Of a stretch of 64,000 bases of DNA, positions 17,634 to 28,131 are shown piece after piece. The stretch is from assembly GCA_963819645.1 (NCBI GenBank), contig CAWFWZ010000010.1:1-64000 (forward strand), given 5' to 3'. The notes under the pieces are model-generated. The model searched no databases and was not told the DNA's origin. It worked only from the letters and a program-made list of their open reading frames with translations. The stretch comes from CAVVDY01 sp963819645. Lineage in GTDB: Bacteria > Acidobacteriota > Terriglobia > Terriglobales > Acidobacteriaceae. Made by a program: the position numbers and the translations under genes. Positions within the stretch are counted from its first letter, which is position 1. Every line of letters starts with the position of its first letter.

Positions 17634-19925
17634 ATGCAATACAGAAAGCTATGGATCGCGCTCGGCGTGGTCATGTTGATTTCGTTCGCGGTGCTGGGCG
17701 CAGTCGGCTACAAAGCCATCAACAGCGCGCCGCCGATTCCGTCGAAAGTGGTCACGGCTGACGGGCAGGTCCTGTTCACCGGCGAAGCCATTCGCGACGG
17801 CCAGAACGTCTGGCAATCCACCGGTGGCCAGGAGATCGGCACCATCTGGGGACACGGCGCCTACGTCGCTCCTGACTGGAGCGCCGATTTTCTGCATCGC
17901 CAATCCATGATTGTGTTGGATGGCTGGGCCCGCGCGCAGGGATTTGCGAGCTACGCCGCAGCTCCGGCGGAAACACGCGCCGCGCTGCAAGGCCGGCTGA
18001 CGGAGCTCACACGCCGCAACACATACAACGCAGCAACTGACACCATTGTTTTGGACGACGATCGCGCGGCGGCCTTCCGGGAACTCGCTGCTTACTACGC
18101 CGATGTGTATGGCAAGGGGCGCAACGAGTATGCAATCCCTGCCGGCGCGCTGACCGATGCTACCAAGGAGCGTGAGATGGCCACCTTCTTCTGGTGGACA
18201 GCATGGGCGGCGAGCACCGACCGTCCAGGCCAGGACGTCACGTACACGCAGAATTGGCCGCACGAAGAGCTGATCGGCAATCGCCCGACCGGCGCTGTAA
18301 TCGTGTGGAGCGTCATCAGCTTCGTTCTTCTGCTCGCCGGCGTCGGAGCCATGGTGTGGTACTTCGGCGCACAGCAACACGACGCGTCCACCGCAAGCGC
18401 GCCGCGTCGCGACCCGATGCTCGGCTTGAACCCCACGCCTTCGCAGAAAGCAACGGTCAAGTATTTCTTTGTCGTCGCGGCGCTGTGGGTGGTGCAGGTT
18501 GCGCTCGGAGCCATCGTCGCCCACTACGGCGTGGAGGGCAACGGCTTCTACGGCATTCCTCTCGCGAAGTGGCTACCCTACTCTGTGGCCCGCACCTGGC
18601 ACTTGCAGATCGGCATCTTCTGGATCGCAACCTCGTGGCTGGCGACTGGACTCTTCATCGCTCCCGCGGTCAGTGGAGTCGAGCCAAAAGGTCAACGCTT
18701 CGGTGTTAACGCGCTGTTCGTTGCGCTGGTCGCGGTGGTCGTCGGCTCGCTCGCCGGCGAATGGATGGGCATCGAGCAGAAGCTCGGCAATCTGTGGTTC
18801 TGGTTTGGCGCGCAGGGCTACGAATATGTTGACCTCGGCCGCTTCTGGCAGATCCTGCTCTTCGTCGGGTTGCTGTTCTGGCTGTGGCTGATGTATCGCG
18901 GCCTCAAGCCTGCGCTGGCGCGTCGCGATGAGAACCACTCACTGCTCACGCTGTTCCTGGTGTCGAGCATCGCCATCCCGGTGTTCTACGGCGCCGGCCT
19001 GATGTACGGCCAGCATAGTCCTCTCATCACGGCCGAATACTGGCGCTGGTGGGTAGTTCACCTGTGGGTCGAAGGTTTCTTTGAAGTCTTCGCCACCGTG
19101 GTCATCGCGTTCCTCTTCACTCGGCTGAAGCTGTTATCGGTCGTAACCGGTACGCGCGCTGTGCTGTTTTCCACAGTGATCTATCTGTCCGGCGGAATCA
19201 TCGGGACCTTCCATCATCTTTACTTTACCGGTACGCCTCAGTCGGTGCTGGCGCTGGGTGCAATTTTCAGTGCGCTGGAAGTCGTGCCGCTGGTGCTGGT
19301 CGGCTTCGAAGCCTGGGAGAACATCCGGCTCTCGCGCGGCACCGCACAAACCGCCTGGATCAGCGCCTACAAGTGGCCGATCTATTTCTTCGTCGCTGTC
19401 GCCTTTTGGAACTTCGTTGGCGCCGGCCTGTTTGGCTTCATGATCAACCCGCCCATCGCTCTCTACTACGTGCAGGGCCTCAACCTCACGCCAGTACACG
19501 GCCACACCGCGCTCTTCGGCGTGTACGGAATGCTCGGCCTCGGACTCATGCTCTTCTGCCTGCGGGCACTGCGTCCCGGATTGAAGTGGCGCGACCGCCC
19601 GCTGGCCATCGCGTTCTGGTCGATCAACATCGGCCTCGCCCTTATGGTTCTGTTGAGCATGCTGCCGGTAGGACTCCTGCAGGCGTGGGCTTCAGTTGAG
19701 TACGGTACCTGGTATGCCCGCTCGGCTGAGTTCCTGCAAACCCCCATGCTCACCCGCCTGCGCTGGATGCGCATGTTCGGTGACACGCTGTTCGCTTTCG
19801 GCGCTCTCGTGCTTGGCTGGTTTGTGCTGGGACTGGTGACCGGCCACTCCTTCGACAAGACTGCGACGCTCGATGAAGGCGAGCTGAATACCCGCGAGCT
19901 GGAGGTGGCACACTCCCGCGACTAA
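17634..19925 (+). CDS. norZ: Quinol-dependent nitric oxide reductase (qNOR)
   Basis: Reduces two NO to N2O with quinol electrons in the cytoplasmic membrane. An intact 763 residues: one N-terminal helix, a periplasmic domain (about 30-215) resembling NorC but lacking any CXXCH heme c site, then the 12-helix heme-copper core. Ligand regions are ARTWHLQIGIFWIATSW (heme His), HLWVEGFFEVFATVV (His and Glu of the FeB site), GTFHHLYFTG (His pair) and TPVHGHTALFGVYG (heme His). The missing heme c site and fused N-domain identify the quinol type. ATG 17634 follows GGAGAGC. An excellent terminator lies 25 bp after the stop. Detoxification is more likely than respiration, as no other denitrification gene is nearby. 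Confidence 0.96.
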   Translation: MQYRKLWIALGVVMLISFAVLGAVGYKAINSAPPIPSKVVTADGQVLFTGEAIRDGQNVWQSTGGQEIGTIWGHGAYVAPDWSADFLHRQSMIVLDGWARAQGFASYAAAPAETRAALQGRLTELTRRNTYNAATDTIVLDDDRAAAFRELAAYYADVYGKGRNEYAIPAGALTDATKEREMATFFWWTAWAASTDRPGQDVTYTQNWPHEELIGNRPTGAVIVWSVISFVLLLAGVGAMVWYFGAQQHDASTASAPRRDPMLGLNPTPSQKATVKYFFVVAALWVVQVALGAIVAHYGVEGNGFYGIPLAKWLPYSVARTWHLQIGIFWIATSWLATGLFIAPAVSGVEPKGQRFGVNALFVALVAVVVGSLAGEWMGIEQKLGNLWFWFGAQGYEYVDLGRFWQILLFVGLLFWLWLMYRGLKPALARRDENHSLLTLFLVSSIAIPVFYGAGLMYGQHSPLITAEYWRWWVVHLWVEGFFEVFATVVIAFLFTRLKLLSVVTGTRAVLFSTVIYLSGGIIGTFHHLYFTGTPQSVLALGAIFSALEVVPLVLVGFEAWENIRLSRGTAQTAWISAYKWPIYFFVAVAFWNFVGAGLFGFMINPPIALYYVQGLNLTPVHGHTALFGVYGMLGLGLMLFCLRALRPGLKWRDRPLAIAFWSINIGLALMVLLSMLPVGLLQAWASVEYGTWYARSAEFLQTPMLTRLRWMRMFGDTLFAFGALVLGWFVLGLVTGHSFDKTATLDEGELNTRELEVAHSRD

Positions 19926-19949
19926 CAATTACCTCCTCCTCCTCCAGAG

Positions 19950-19989
19950 ACCCGTCCAGGCCAGCCGGTCTGGGCGGGTTTGTTTTTTT
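19950..19989 (+). terminator. Rho-independent terminator after norZ
   Basis: Stem ACCCGTCCAG (19950-19959) pairs with CTGGGCGGGT (19970-19979) with one G-U, followed by TTGTTTTTTT. Confidence 0.88.
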
Positions 19990-20021
19990 GACATTGCAAC
20001 ACGTAGGAGCAAGGGGCACGC

Positions 20022-20050
20022 TTGATTCCTGCTGAACTTGCAGATATAAG
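20022..20050 (+). promoter_or_regulatory. Sigma-70-type promoter for the M24 peptidase gene, near-leaderless
   Basis: TTGATT (20022-20027), 17-bp spacer, TATAAG (20045-20050). The start codon is only 9 bp beyond the -10 box and no ribosome site is seen, so the message would be leaderless or nearly so. Confidence 0.5.
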
Positions 20051-20059
20051 GGTTGCCCT

Positions 20060-21374
20060 ATGAGTGAACACTCGGATCTCTCCGCCTCCCGCCGGTTGTT
20101 TCTGAAGACTTCCACCGGAGCCGCTGCCCTTGCTGTCACGGCGTCCTCATTCTCGTTCGGCAAGACGCATGCCTTACAGATCAAGGCGAGTGTCCCCGCG
20201 CCTCCCGGGCCTGATCGCCTGCCGCCGGAGTGGTATCAGCGCAAGATCAAACAGGTACAGGCGAAGATGGCCGAGCGCAACCTGAATGCGCTGGTGCTGC
20301 TCAATGCCCACAATGTGGTATACACGACCGGGTACTTCCATCTTCCTACCGAGCGCCCACTTGCCGCACTGATACCGGCATCGGGCGAGCCGGCGCTGTT
20401 TATCCCCGAGCTTGAATCCGACCAGGTGAAGCTGTGGTGGGTGAAGGACTACGAGGCTTACTTCGACTATCCCGGTCCGGTGAACCGGGTGCGCTGGATC
20501 TTCGAGCGCGTCAACGCGCGTGGTGTAGGCCCAAACATCGGCATTGAGGAGTGCACGCCCTCGCGTCGCACCCAAATGCAACTCGGCGCTCCCAAGGCGA
20601 AGCTGGTGGACGCCGGCGATATCGTAGAGCAGATGCGCTGGGTGAAAGACGAGGATGAAATCGGTGTGATGCGGCGTGCCGTCTATTTTGCCGACTACAC
20701 GGTGCAGGCCGGTCGCGCCTACATCGAAGCGAACGGCAGCGTCACCGAAGATGAGATCCTGAAGGCATCGGCCGATGCCGTGGCCGACAAGATGTCGAAG
20801 GAGCTGACTTCAGTGGTGGGCGTCGACATCGCGCCGCCGTTTGGAGGCTTAGTTCCGTTCGGAAAGCGCTCGGCCTTCCCACACGCAGTTCCCAGCAAAG
20901 ATCGGCTGCAGAAAGGCGACGCGCTCATCCTCAGCTTTGGAGCGGACGGTCGGCGGCTACCACGTCGAATGCGAGCGCGCATTCTGTGTCGGCCAGCCGA
21001 GTGACTACGCCAAGAAGCTGTACGATGCCATGCTCGCCGCGCACGACACCGCTGCGGAAAACCTGAAGGAAGGCATGGTCGCCGAGCAGGTGGACAAGAT
21101 GAGCCTCGACCAGATTCGCAAGGCCGGCTATGCGCAGTTCCTGAAGCATCGCACCGGTCACGGCATTGGACTCGAAGGACACGAGTCGCCCTGGATCGCC
21201 GACGGCGACAAGACTGTGCTGAAAGTCGGCATGACGTTCAGTTGCGAGCCCGGCGTCTACGACCCGAACTGGGGAGGCTTCCGCCACTCCGACACGGTCA
21301 TCGTCGGTCAGACCAAAGGCGAGATCATGAACAAGTATCCGACGCGATTGAATGACATGATCATCTCGATCTAG
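20060..21374 (+). CDS. Tat-exported M24-family (Xaa-Pro aminopeptidase-like) protein, one frameshift
   Basis: About 437 residues. The N-terminus has a twin-arginine signal (SASRRLFLKTSTGAAALAVT), so it is exported folded. A creatinase-like N-domain (ERNLNALVLLNAHNVVYTTG) precedes the pita-bread domain. The break near 20943 joins LILSFGAD to VGGYHVECERAFCVG. Metal positions look altered: the first Asp is Ser (LSFG), the second is Glu (VECER), the His (TGHGIGLEGHES) and one Glu (FSCEPGVY) are kept, and the last site reads RHSD instead of the usual Glu. Similar GGYxxELER variants exist in some bacterial M24 proteins, so activity is uncertain, not excluded. Confidence 0.85.
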
Positions 21375-21700
21375 AGCAATCGCCGCGCTCTAGAAACGGC
21401 CTCATCGCCCAGTCCCGCGATGACAATTTGACTGGTGTGAGACACGCTAGTGACAAACGGCGGGTGCGACCTAACTACCCTCTACTCAGTGGACGCCGCT
21501 TCCACGTGCTGCAACCACCTTGCTCGGGTAAGCGGCGAGGCAGCAGCCAACAACGCGGCCTCCTGCTCGCACAGGGCGTTCGGCCGGGGCACGGACTTTT
21601 CAGCAGGGGTCCGGCTCCGGTCGCACGTTTTTTTGTATCCCGGGCAGGGTGAGTTCCGTACTACTATTAGCGAAAGGGCTGCCCGCATGGGGTATTCAAA
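21375..21700. other. Gene-free upstream region of the two-component system
   Basis: No gene is supported in these 326 bp. GGGCAGGG at about 21643 and GGGCTGCCC at 21678-21686 lie just upstream of the regulator start and could be a control site. I see no convincing -10/-35 pair and no terminator for the M24 gene. Confidence 0.3.
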
Positions 21701-22411
<711 letters not shown>

Positions 22412-22424
22412 CGAGGGCGACGCC

Positions 22425-24200
22425 ATCCCACGACTCACTCTGCGAACGCAACTGCTTCTCGCTACGGTGGCCATCTTTGCCGCCCTCACCGGAACCAGCT
22501 TGTTTGTCATTCGCCAGGCGGTGCGCAGCGAAGTAGCGCGTCAGATCTCCGAAGCCAGCGAGTCTTCGGTTGGCGACTTCGTGCGGATTCAACATCAGGA
22601 AAGCGCTGAGCTGGAGCGCTCGGCTGCGCTGCTGGCGGAGATTCCACCGCTCAAGTCGCTGATGACCGCGCCTGACACTGCCACCATCCAGGATGGCGCG
22701 CGCGAGTTTCGCGAGCTGTCTGACAGCGATCTGTTCATTCTCGCGCGGCCGAACGGTGAGGTGGTTGCGGTTCTCGTTAACGGACCCGCGATCGGCAACG
22801 CCACCGCGGCGAAGTTGCTTCGCCAATCGCTGGAGCGCAGCAAGAGACTCTGGACTGTGGCAGGCAGGCAATGACATTTATCTGGTCGTGTCGAGACCGA
22901 TCATGCCGGGAGCCGGCCCGGAGAGCAACGCGCTCGGATATCTGGCTATCGGCAAACGCATCGATGATTCCTTTGCCAAACAGCTCGGCAGCTTTGCCGG
23001 CAGCGAAGTGCTGCTGACGGCGGGAAATGTGGCAGTAGCCTCAACTCAGCCTTTCAACGCTGCGGAACTCGAGAAGATTTATAACGACCGCAGCGAGAGT
23101 CGCGACGTTTGGCTGGGCGAACGGCACTATGCGGTCGCCAGCATCACCGTCCCGGCCAGCTCAGAGATACCGATTCACTGCTACCTGCTGCTGCTCTCTG
23201 ACACCGTGGGACACGCTGTTGAGCCGCTGAACGCGATGATGCTGGCGCTCGGCGGTATTGCGATTTTTGGCGCCATCATTCTGGTGCTGTTGATCTCGCG
23301 CGCCATCACCGGACCATTGGACTCGCTGGTCGGAGCGGTGCGGGCCCTTGCCGATGGCAATTATCGCTATGCGCTGCAGCCGCGCGGCAGCGCGCGAGAT
23401 GGCGGAGATGGGGACGGCTTTCAACAGCATGCGCCTGCAACTGCTCGAATCTGCAGCGCAAACAGTTGGAGGCCGAACGCCTGGCTGCTCTCGGTCGCGC
23501 TGCCGGCTCGATCTCGCATGACCTGCGTCACCAGCTCGCGGCCGTAGTGGCCAATGCGGAGTTTCTATACAACGTGGACGAACTCAATTTCGACCGCGAA
23601 GAGATTTACTCCGAGGTCCGTCGCGGTGCTTCGCAGATGACGGAGCTGATCGATTCTCTGGTGGAGATTTCGCGCGAAAAGCCAAGCCTCGCTCCCGTGC
23701 CGTCGAACTTGAGCAAGGTCGTGTCCAAGGCCGCGGAATCGGTGCAGGCATCGCCCAATTTCCGCGACATCAGCATTGAAATTCGGGGGCATGGCCCCAC
23801 GACAGGAGTCTTCGATCCTCGCAAATTGGAACGCGTCTTCTTCAATCTTCTTTTGAACGCGTGCGAGGCGAGCGCCAATGGCGACGCGCGGGTGCTGGTC
23901 GATGTCGCCGCCTCCCGCGAACATTTGGAATGCAGGGTGTCTGACAATGGGGGAGGCGTGCCGGAATCAATTCGCGCGTCGCTGTTTGAGCCGTTTGTCA
24001 GCGCCGGAAAAGCCAATGGCACCGGGCTGGGCCTGGCGATTGCCAAGAAGATCGTGGAGGAACATGGTGGCGAGATCGCGCTGGAGAAGACGTCGCCGGA
24101 AGGATCGGTGTTCCTGGTGCGACTCCCACGCCGTACTACTACAATGTCAGAGGAGTCGCCGCATTCCGGGGTTAGAGTTGCTGCCGAGCGCGCAAGGTAA
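22425..24200 (+). CDS. Sensor histidine kinase, three frameshifts, start uncertain
   Basis: Partner of the preceding regulator. TM1 is LLLATVAIFAALTGTSLFVI; an extracytoplasmic sensor follows with ELSDSDLFILARPNGEVVAV and ALGYLAIGKRIDDSFAKQL; TM2 is MMLALGGIAIFGAIILVLLI; then HAMP (RAITGPLDSLVGAVRALADG). The kinase part has H-box GSISHDLRHQLAAVVANAEF, N-box FFNLLLNACEAS, G1 SDNGGGVPE and G2 GTGLGLAIAKKIVEEHGG. Frame breaks are near 22865, 23390 and 23455. No ATG, GTG or TTG precedes TM1 in frame; the codon at 22425 (ATC before CCACGACTC) is where a start would be expected. GTG 22467 would cut into TM1. Confidence 0.88.
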
Positions 24201-24263
24201 GAATTACGAAGATCCACGTCAAGGCACGAATTCATCAGCTAACGATAGCGGTTTATGGGCTTT

Positions 24264-24402
24264 GTATCAGGGCACGGCTTCAGCCGTGCCGACTGAGACT
24301 TCAACGACAAGGCCTTTAGGCCTTGGGGTAATTCCTTCAGGGGCTGAAGCCCTGCTCTTTTATGGGTACCCTGTTGGCCCGACTTAAGTCGGGCCCTGAT
24401 AC
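24264..24402. repeat. Cassette of four palindromes with terminal inverted repeats
   Basis: Bounded by GTATCAGGG (24264-24272) and CCCTGATAC (24394-24402), a perfect 9-bp inverted repeat. Inside are GGCACGGCTTCAGCCGTGCC (24271-24290), AAGGCCTTTAGGCCTT (24309-24324), an imperfect AGGGGCTGAAGCCCT-type palindrome near 24340, and GGCCCGACTTAAGTCGGGCC (24376-24395). It lies between convergent genes. Single relatives occur at 29944 and 33634. Confidence 0.7.
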
Positions 24403-24411
24403 GAGGCCGTT

Positions 24412-25627
24412 TTAATACGGCCCAATGATTCCACCCATGTTCCGTGATGCTGGTAGGGCGAATGGCGGAATTCCCCAATACTTCGCGATCGCGTCGATGT
24501 ACTTGTATCCCGAGCCGGTGTTGAACACCACGACCCGCTCATCGCGGCTGAGAAAGCCATTCTCTAACAGCTTCTCGTAGGCCACCAGCGCGGCTCCGCC
24601 TTCAGGAGCCGGGAAGATACCCTCGTTCGACGCCATCTTCTTCAGGCCGCTCATCAGCTCGTCGTCTGTCACGGCGATAGCCGTCCCGTGGCTCTTGCGA
24701 ATGATGTCTAGCAGGATGAAGTCGGCGTACGCCTTGGGAACGCGCAGGCCGGCGGCGACGGTATGCGCGTTCGGCCACATCTCGGCGGTGTCTTTCTTCT
24801 CTTCGAAGGCTTTCACGATCGGCGCGCAGCCGGCGGTTTGCACGCAGATCATCTTCGGACGATGACCGGGCACGATCCAGCCGATGGCTTCCATTTCTTC
24901 GAACGCCTTCCACATTCCGATCAGGCCGACTCCGCCGCCGGTTGGATAGAGGATCGCTGCGGGCAGCTCCCAGCCAAGCTGTTCGGCTACCTCGTAGCCC
25001 ATGGTCTTCTTGCCTTCGACGCGGAACGGTTCCTTCATGGTTGAGACGTCGAACCAGCCTTCTTTGTCTTTGTGCTCGGCAACCATGACGGCCGCAATCG
25101 CTGATCAGGCCATCGACCAGCGTCAGGTGCGCGCCCGAAGCTTCGACCTCGAGACGGTTGGCCAGCGGCACATCTTTGGGCATGAAGATGTAGGTTTCGA
25201 TTCCGCCCGCGGCGCCGTACGCGGCGAGCGCACCGCCGGCATTTCCGGCCGACGGCGCCGCCAGCTTCTTCACTCCGTAATGCCGCGCCATGGTGACGGC
25301 GGTGCTCATGCCACGCGCTTTGAAGGAGCCGGTGGGATTGAGGCCCTCATCCTTGATCCACAGATTCGGATAGGCATGGCTACGCAGCAGCGGCGTCATG
25401 CCCTCGCCAAGCGTGACAGGCTCGGCATCGGGCAGTACCGCCGAGTAGCGCCACATGCTCTTCGGTCCGGCCGCGACGGCGTCGCGCGAGTGTTTGTCTT
25501 TGCGAATGGCTTCGAGGTCATAGCGGACATACAGCGGGCCGCCATCTTTGGGACAGATGTTCCGCGGCTGATCAGCAGAAAGCTTTTCGCCGCACTTGCT
25601 GCATTCGAGAAAAGTGATTTTAGGCAT
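24412..25627 (-). CDS. thrC: Threonine synthase, one frameshift
   Basis: PLP enzyme converting O-phosphohomoserine to threonine. ATG 25627 gives a zinc-ribbon start (CSKC at 9-12, Cys 25), then RYDLEAIRKD, LGEGMTPLLRS, the PLP Lys 103 in NPTGSFKARGMSTAV, SAGNAGGALAAY and FMPKDVPLANRLE. The frame breaks near 25090; the C-terminal half then reads TMKEPFRVEGKKTMGYEVAE, YPTGGGVGLIGMWKAFEEME and EGIFPAPEGGAALVAYEKLL, ending at 24412. About 405 residues, normal. No other threonine-pathway gene is adjacent; repeats flank both ends. Confidence 0.93.
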
Positions 25628-25640
25628 GGGATTAGGGAAG

Positions 25641-25689
25641 CAATTGGCAATTAGCAATTGGCAATAGCAATTAGCAATTAGCAATTGGG
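25641..25689. repeat. CAATTAGCAATTGG simple tandem repeat
   Basis: Four degenerate units of about 12 bp containing CAATTAG or CAATTGG. Related fragments lie at 8901-8923 and 25829-25855. It is just upstream of thrC. Confidence 0.5.
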
Positions 25690-25699
25690 ATTCCAGGCT

Positions 25700-25824
25700 T
25701 GTCATTACGAGGTCGCCACGACGACCGAGGAATCTGCTCTTTGCGAACCGTCCGGGACATCCTGACTCACTGAAGTGCTGATAGCACGGCGGAGAACAGA
25801 TCCCTCGCTTCGCTCGTGATGACA
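25700..25824. repeat. Paired inverted GTCATCACGA / GAGGGATCTG element
   Basis: The left copy begins GTCATTACGA, has a hairpin GGTCG-CCACGA-CGACC, then GAGGAATCTGCTCTT. The right copy is inverted (CAGATCCCTCGCTTCGCTCG, GTGATGACAA). About 125 bp, same plan as 14684-14796. Confidence 0.6.
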
Positions 25825-25852
25825 AAACTAATTGCTGGTTGCTAGTCGCTAA

Positions 25853-27421
25853 TTATTTCTTCTTCCTCTTCTTCGCTATCCGCTCGCCATTCTTCGACCA
25901 ATGGCCAAGCCGGAATTCCTGCGCGAAGTCTGTCGACTTGTCGGAGATTCTCACCTTCAATTGGCCACTGCTATCGCAGGTGTACTCTTCCTCGACCAGC
26001 GGACCTTCGCCGGGGGCAAAGCGCCGTTCCGCCTCGGCCGGCAAAGTTTCCGAACCACGCAACTGAGGATCGAATGGCACGCGCATCTCGTCCCAGTTGC
26101 TGATCTCGCCCTGCGGCTGATTGGCCGCGTCGAGGTGCGAGCACTCCAGGTAGCGGAAGTGACCGACATCGTGAACCGGCCGATAAGTGCGGACGATGCG
26201 CAACGGCTCCTGCCCTTTTACCGGCAGTTTGCTGCCGCGCGGAAACATCACGTCGAACACCACATTTCGTCCGCTATCGGCTTCGCGCCACACGCCGAAG
26301 TTCTGCGTGAACTGCTCACGCAAGATGGCGCCCTCGTGTTCCGCGGCACGAATCGCCAATCCGATCGCGGTCGCAGAGCGCATGTAGGCCGACCGTTTCA
26401 CCTTCCGCCCAAACGCTTCGCGCAGGACGCGCGCGACTGGCGGCAACTCCGAGCCGCCGCCTGTTAGATACAAGGTGTCGATGGAGTTCTCCGGGCAGGT
26501 AGCGATCAGGCTTTCGACCACGGCGCGCGAGTCCTCAATCAAAGGACGGCAACGCTCGTAGAACTCTTCGACCGGAATCGAAACTTCCTTCCAGGTCTCG
26601 CGCACTCGCCCCAGATCGACGGTCACGCGGCGGCTGTTAGGATTCAGCGCCTCTTTTTTCTCGCGACACTCCTCGAGCAGCGCGAATCGCTGGCCATCGG
26701 TAAGCGCCTCCTGCTCTCTGCCGGAAACGCCAAATGCGTCCAGAGCCAGTTCGGCAAGAATCTCGTCGAAGTCATCGCCGCCAAAATCGGCAATACCGTC
26801 GGACGCAATCACGTTGTACTCGGCGTCGCCGAGAGCAACCAGCGAAGTATCGAACGTACCGCCTCCGAGGTCGTAAACCAGCAGGGTGGCGTTCTCCCGG
26901 TTCTTACGCTCGGAGCTGCTGCCGTGGGCAAATTCAATCGCCGCCGCCGAAGGCTCATTCGATAGGCCAAGCACTTCAAAGCCGGCGGCTCGCGCGCTCT
27001 CTTCGGTCAGAAAGCGCTGATTGCTGACGGCGTTCGCGGGCACGCCCAGCATGGCTTGCAGCTTGGTGCTCTCGTCGGCTCCCAGCGTGGAACGATGGAT
27101 GAGTTCGTGACGCAACGCGCTGAGCATCTCGGTAACGACGAGAAAGAGATTGAGTTGCCGGCCTTCGACTTCGAATGCGCTATGCGGACCGGCCGTCTTC
27201 AAGCCACGTTTCAGCGAGCGAATCAGCGTCCACCCGGGTACTCCGTGCAATGCCAGAGCCTCCCATCCATACACACGACGATCGCGTGAAACGGCCACCA
27301 CCGAGGGAAACCAGTCACGCGCCTGTCCGTCGGGAGTTTCGAAATTCACCAACGGGTAGTTGCCGCGGTCCGCGGCTGCGACCACAATGCGCGTCGTTCC
27401 GAAATCGATGCCGAGCCTCAC
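25853..27421 (-). CDS. Hsp70/DnaK-like protein with divergent C-terminus
   Basis: An intact 522 residues. The actin-like ATPase is clear: phosphate-1 MRLGIDFGTTRIVVAA, VPANAVSNQRFLTEESARAA, LGLSNEPSAAAIEFA, phosphate-2 LLVYDLGGGTFDTSLVALGD and adenosine motif LYLTGGGSELPPVA. After about residue 370 the sequence does not match a DnaK substrate-binding domain; it ends in a very basic KKRKKK. It resembles YegD-like Hsp70 relatives. Cytoplasmic. The start ATG overlaps the marC stop by 4 bp, so translation is coupled in a recN-marC-hsp70 message. The client and role are unknown. Confidence 0.88.
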   Translation of the reverse strand: MRLGIDFGTTRIVVAAADRGNYPLVNFETPDGQARDWFPSVVAVSRDRRVYGWEALALHGVPGWTLIRSLKRGLKTAGPHSAFEVEGRQLNLFLVVTEMLSALRHELIHRSTLGADESTKLQAMLGVPANAVSNQRFLTEESARAAGFEVLGLSNEPSAAAIEFAHGSSSERKNRENATLLVYDLGGGTFDTSLVALGDAEYNVIASDGIADFGGDDFDEILAELALDAFGVSGREQEALTDGQRFALLEECREKKEALNPNSRRVTVDLGRVRETWKEVSIPVEEFYERCRPLIEDSRAVVESLIATCPENSIDTLYLTGGGSELPPVARVLREAFGRKVKRSAYMRSATAIGLAIRAAEHEGAILREQFTQNFGVWREADSGRNVVFDVMFPRGSKLPVKGQEPLRIVRTYRPVHDVGHFRYLECSHLDAANQPQGEISNWDEMRVPFDPQLRGSETLPAEAERRFAPGEGPLVEEEYTCDSSGQLKVRISDKSTDFAQEFRLGHWSKNGERIAKKRKKK

Positions 27422-28128
27422 GATGCCTTCATTTTACCTGCTGACAGGAGCCAGCTCACTGCCGGCTGCGAGTGCAACGCCTCTTTGTAAAACGATTCCA
27501 GACCGTTGAACATGATCTGAATTCCGATGCAAACCACGATGAAAGCCGACAGCCGTATGAGAATGCTGGTTCCGGTGGCGCCCAGAAAAGACTCGAGCTT
27601 ATCCGCGTAAGCGTAGCTGAGATAAATCGACAGGCCGATCAATACACTGCCAATCACAGCCGCCAGCGAGGTGAGGATCAATTGCAAGTGCGTTTCCGCG
27701 TGGCTGTTGCTGCCCAGCGTAATCGCAACCGCGATTGAGCCGGGGCCAACCGTCAAAGGCAACGTCAGCGGATAAAAGGCCTTGGAGAGTATTTCCGACG
27801 TGGCTTGCGGCGGCGCATCGGTCTGCCGTTCGGTCACGTCGCTGTGCCGGTTCAAGATGTGCCACCCGGAAACGGTGACCACCAGTCCGCCGCCAAATTG
27901 CACGGCAGCGATGCTGATCCCGAAGAACTCCAGGATGTAAGACCCGGTGAAGATCGAGGCGACCAGCAGCACGATTCCGTTAATCGCGATGCGCATCGCC
28001 ATGGTACGACGAATGTTCTCGCTGTAGGCAAAGGTCATGCCCGCGAAGATCGGCGCCATGCCGACGGGATTCACGATCGGGAACAGCGCGGCGAAGACCA
28101 GCAGGACGTTGCGAACGAAAGGTTCCAT
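27418..28128 (-). CDS. MarC family integral membrane protein
   Basis: An intact 236 residues with about six membrane segments. Family blocks seen are LLVFAALFPIVNPVGMAPIF, SGWHILNRH, AFYPLTLPLTVGPGSIAVAI and RLSAFIVVCIGIQIMFNGLE. MarC (UPF0056) proteins have no proven substrate; the early link to multiple antibiotic resistance was withdrawn. The length is usual for the family. Downstream coupling to hsp70 by ATGA and a 3-bp gap to recN upstream make a three-gene transcription unit. Confidence 0.92.
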   Translation of the reverse strand: MEPFVRNVLLVFAALFPIVNPVGMAPIFAGMTFAYSENIRRTMAMRIAINGIVLLVASIFTGSYILEFFGISIAAVQFGGGLVVTVSGWHILNRHSDVTERQTDAPPQATSEILSKAFYPLTLPLTVGPGSIAVAITLGSNSHAETHLQLILTSLAAVIGSVLIGLSIYLSYAYADKLESFLGATGTSILIRLSAFIVVCIGIQIMFNGLESFYKEALHSQPAVSWLLSAGKMKAS

Positions 28129-28131
28129 GCT

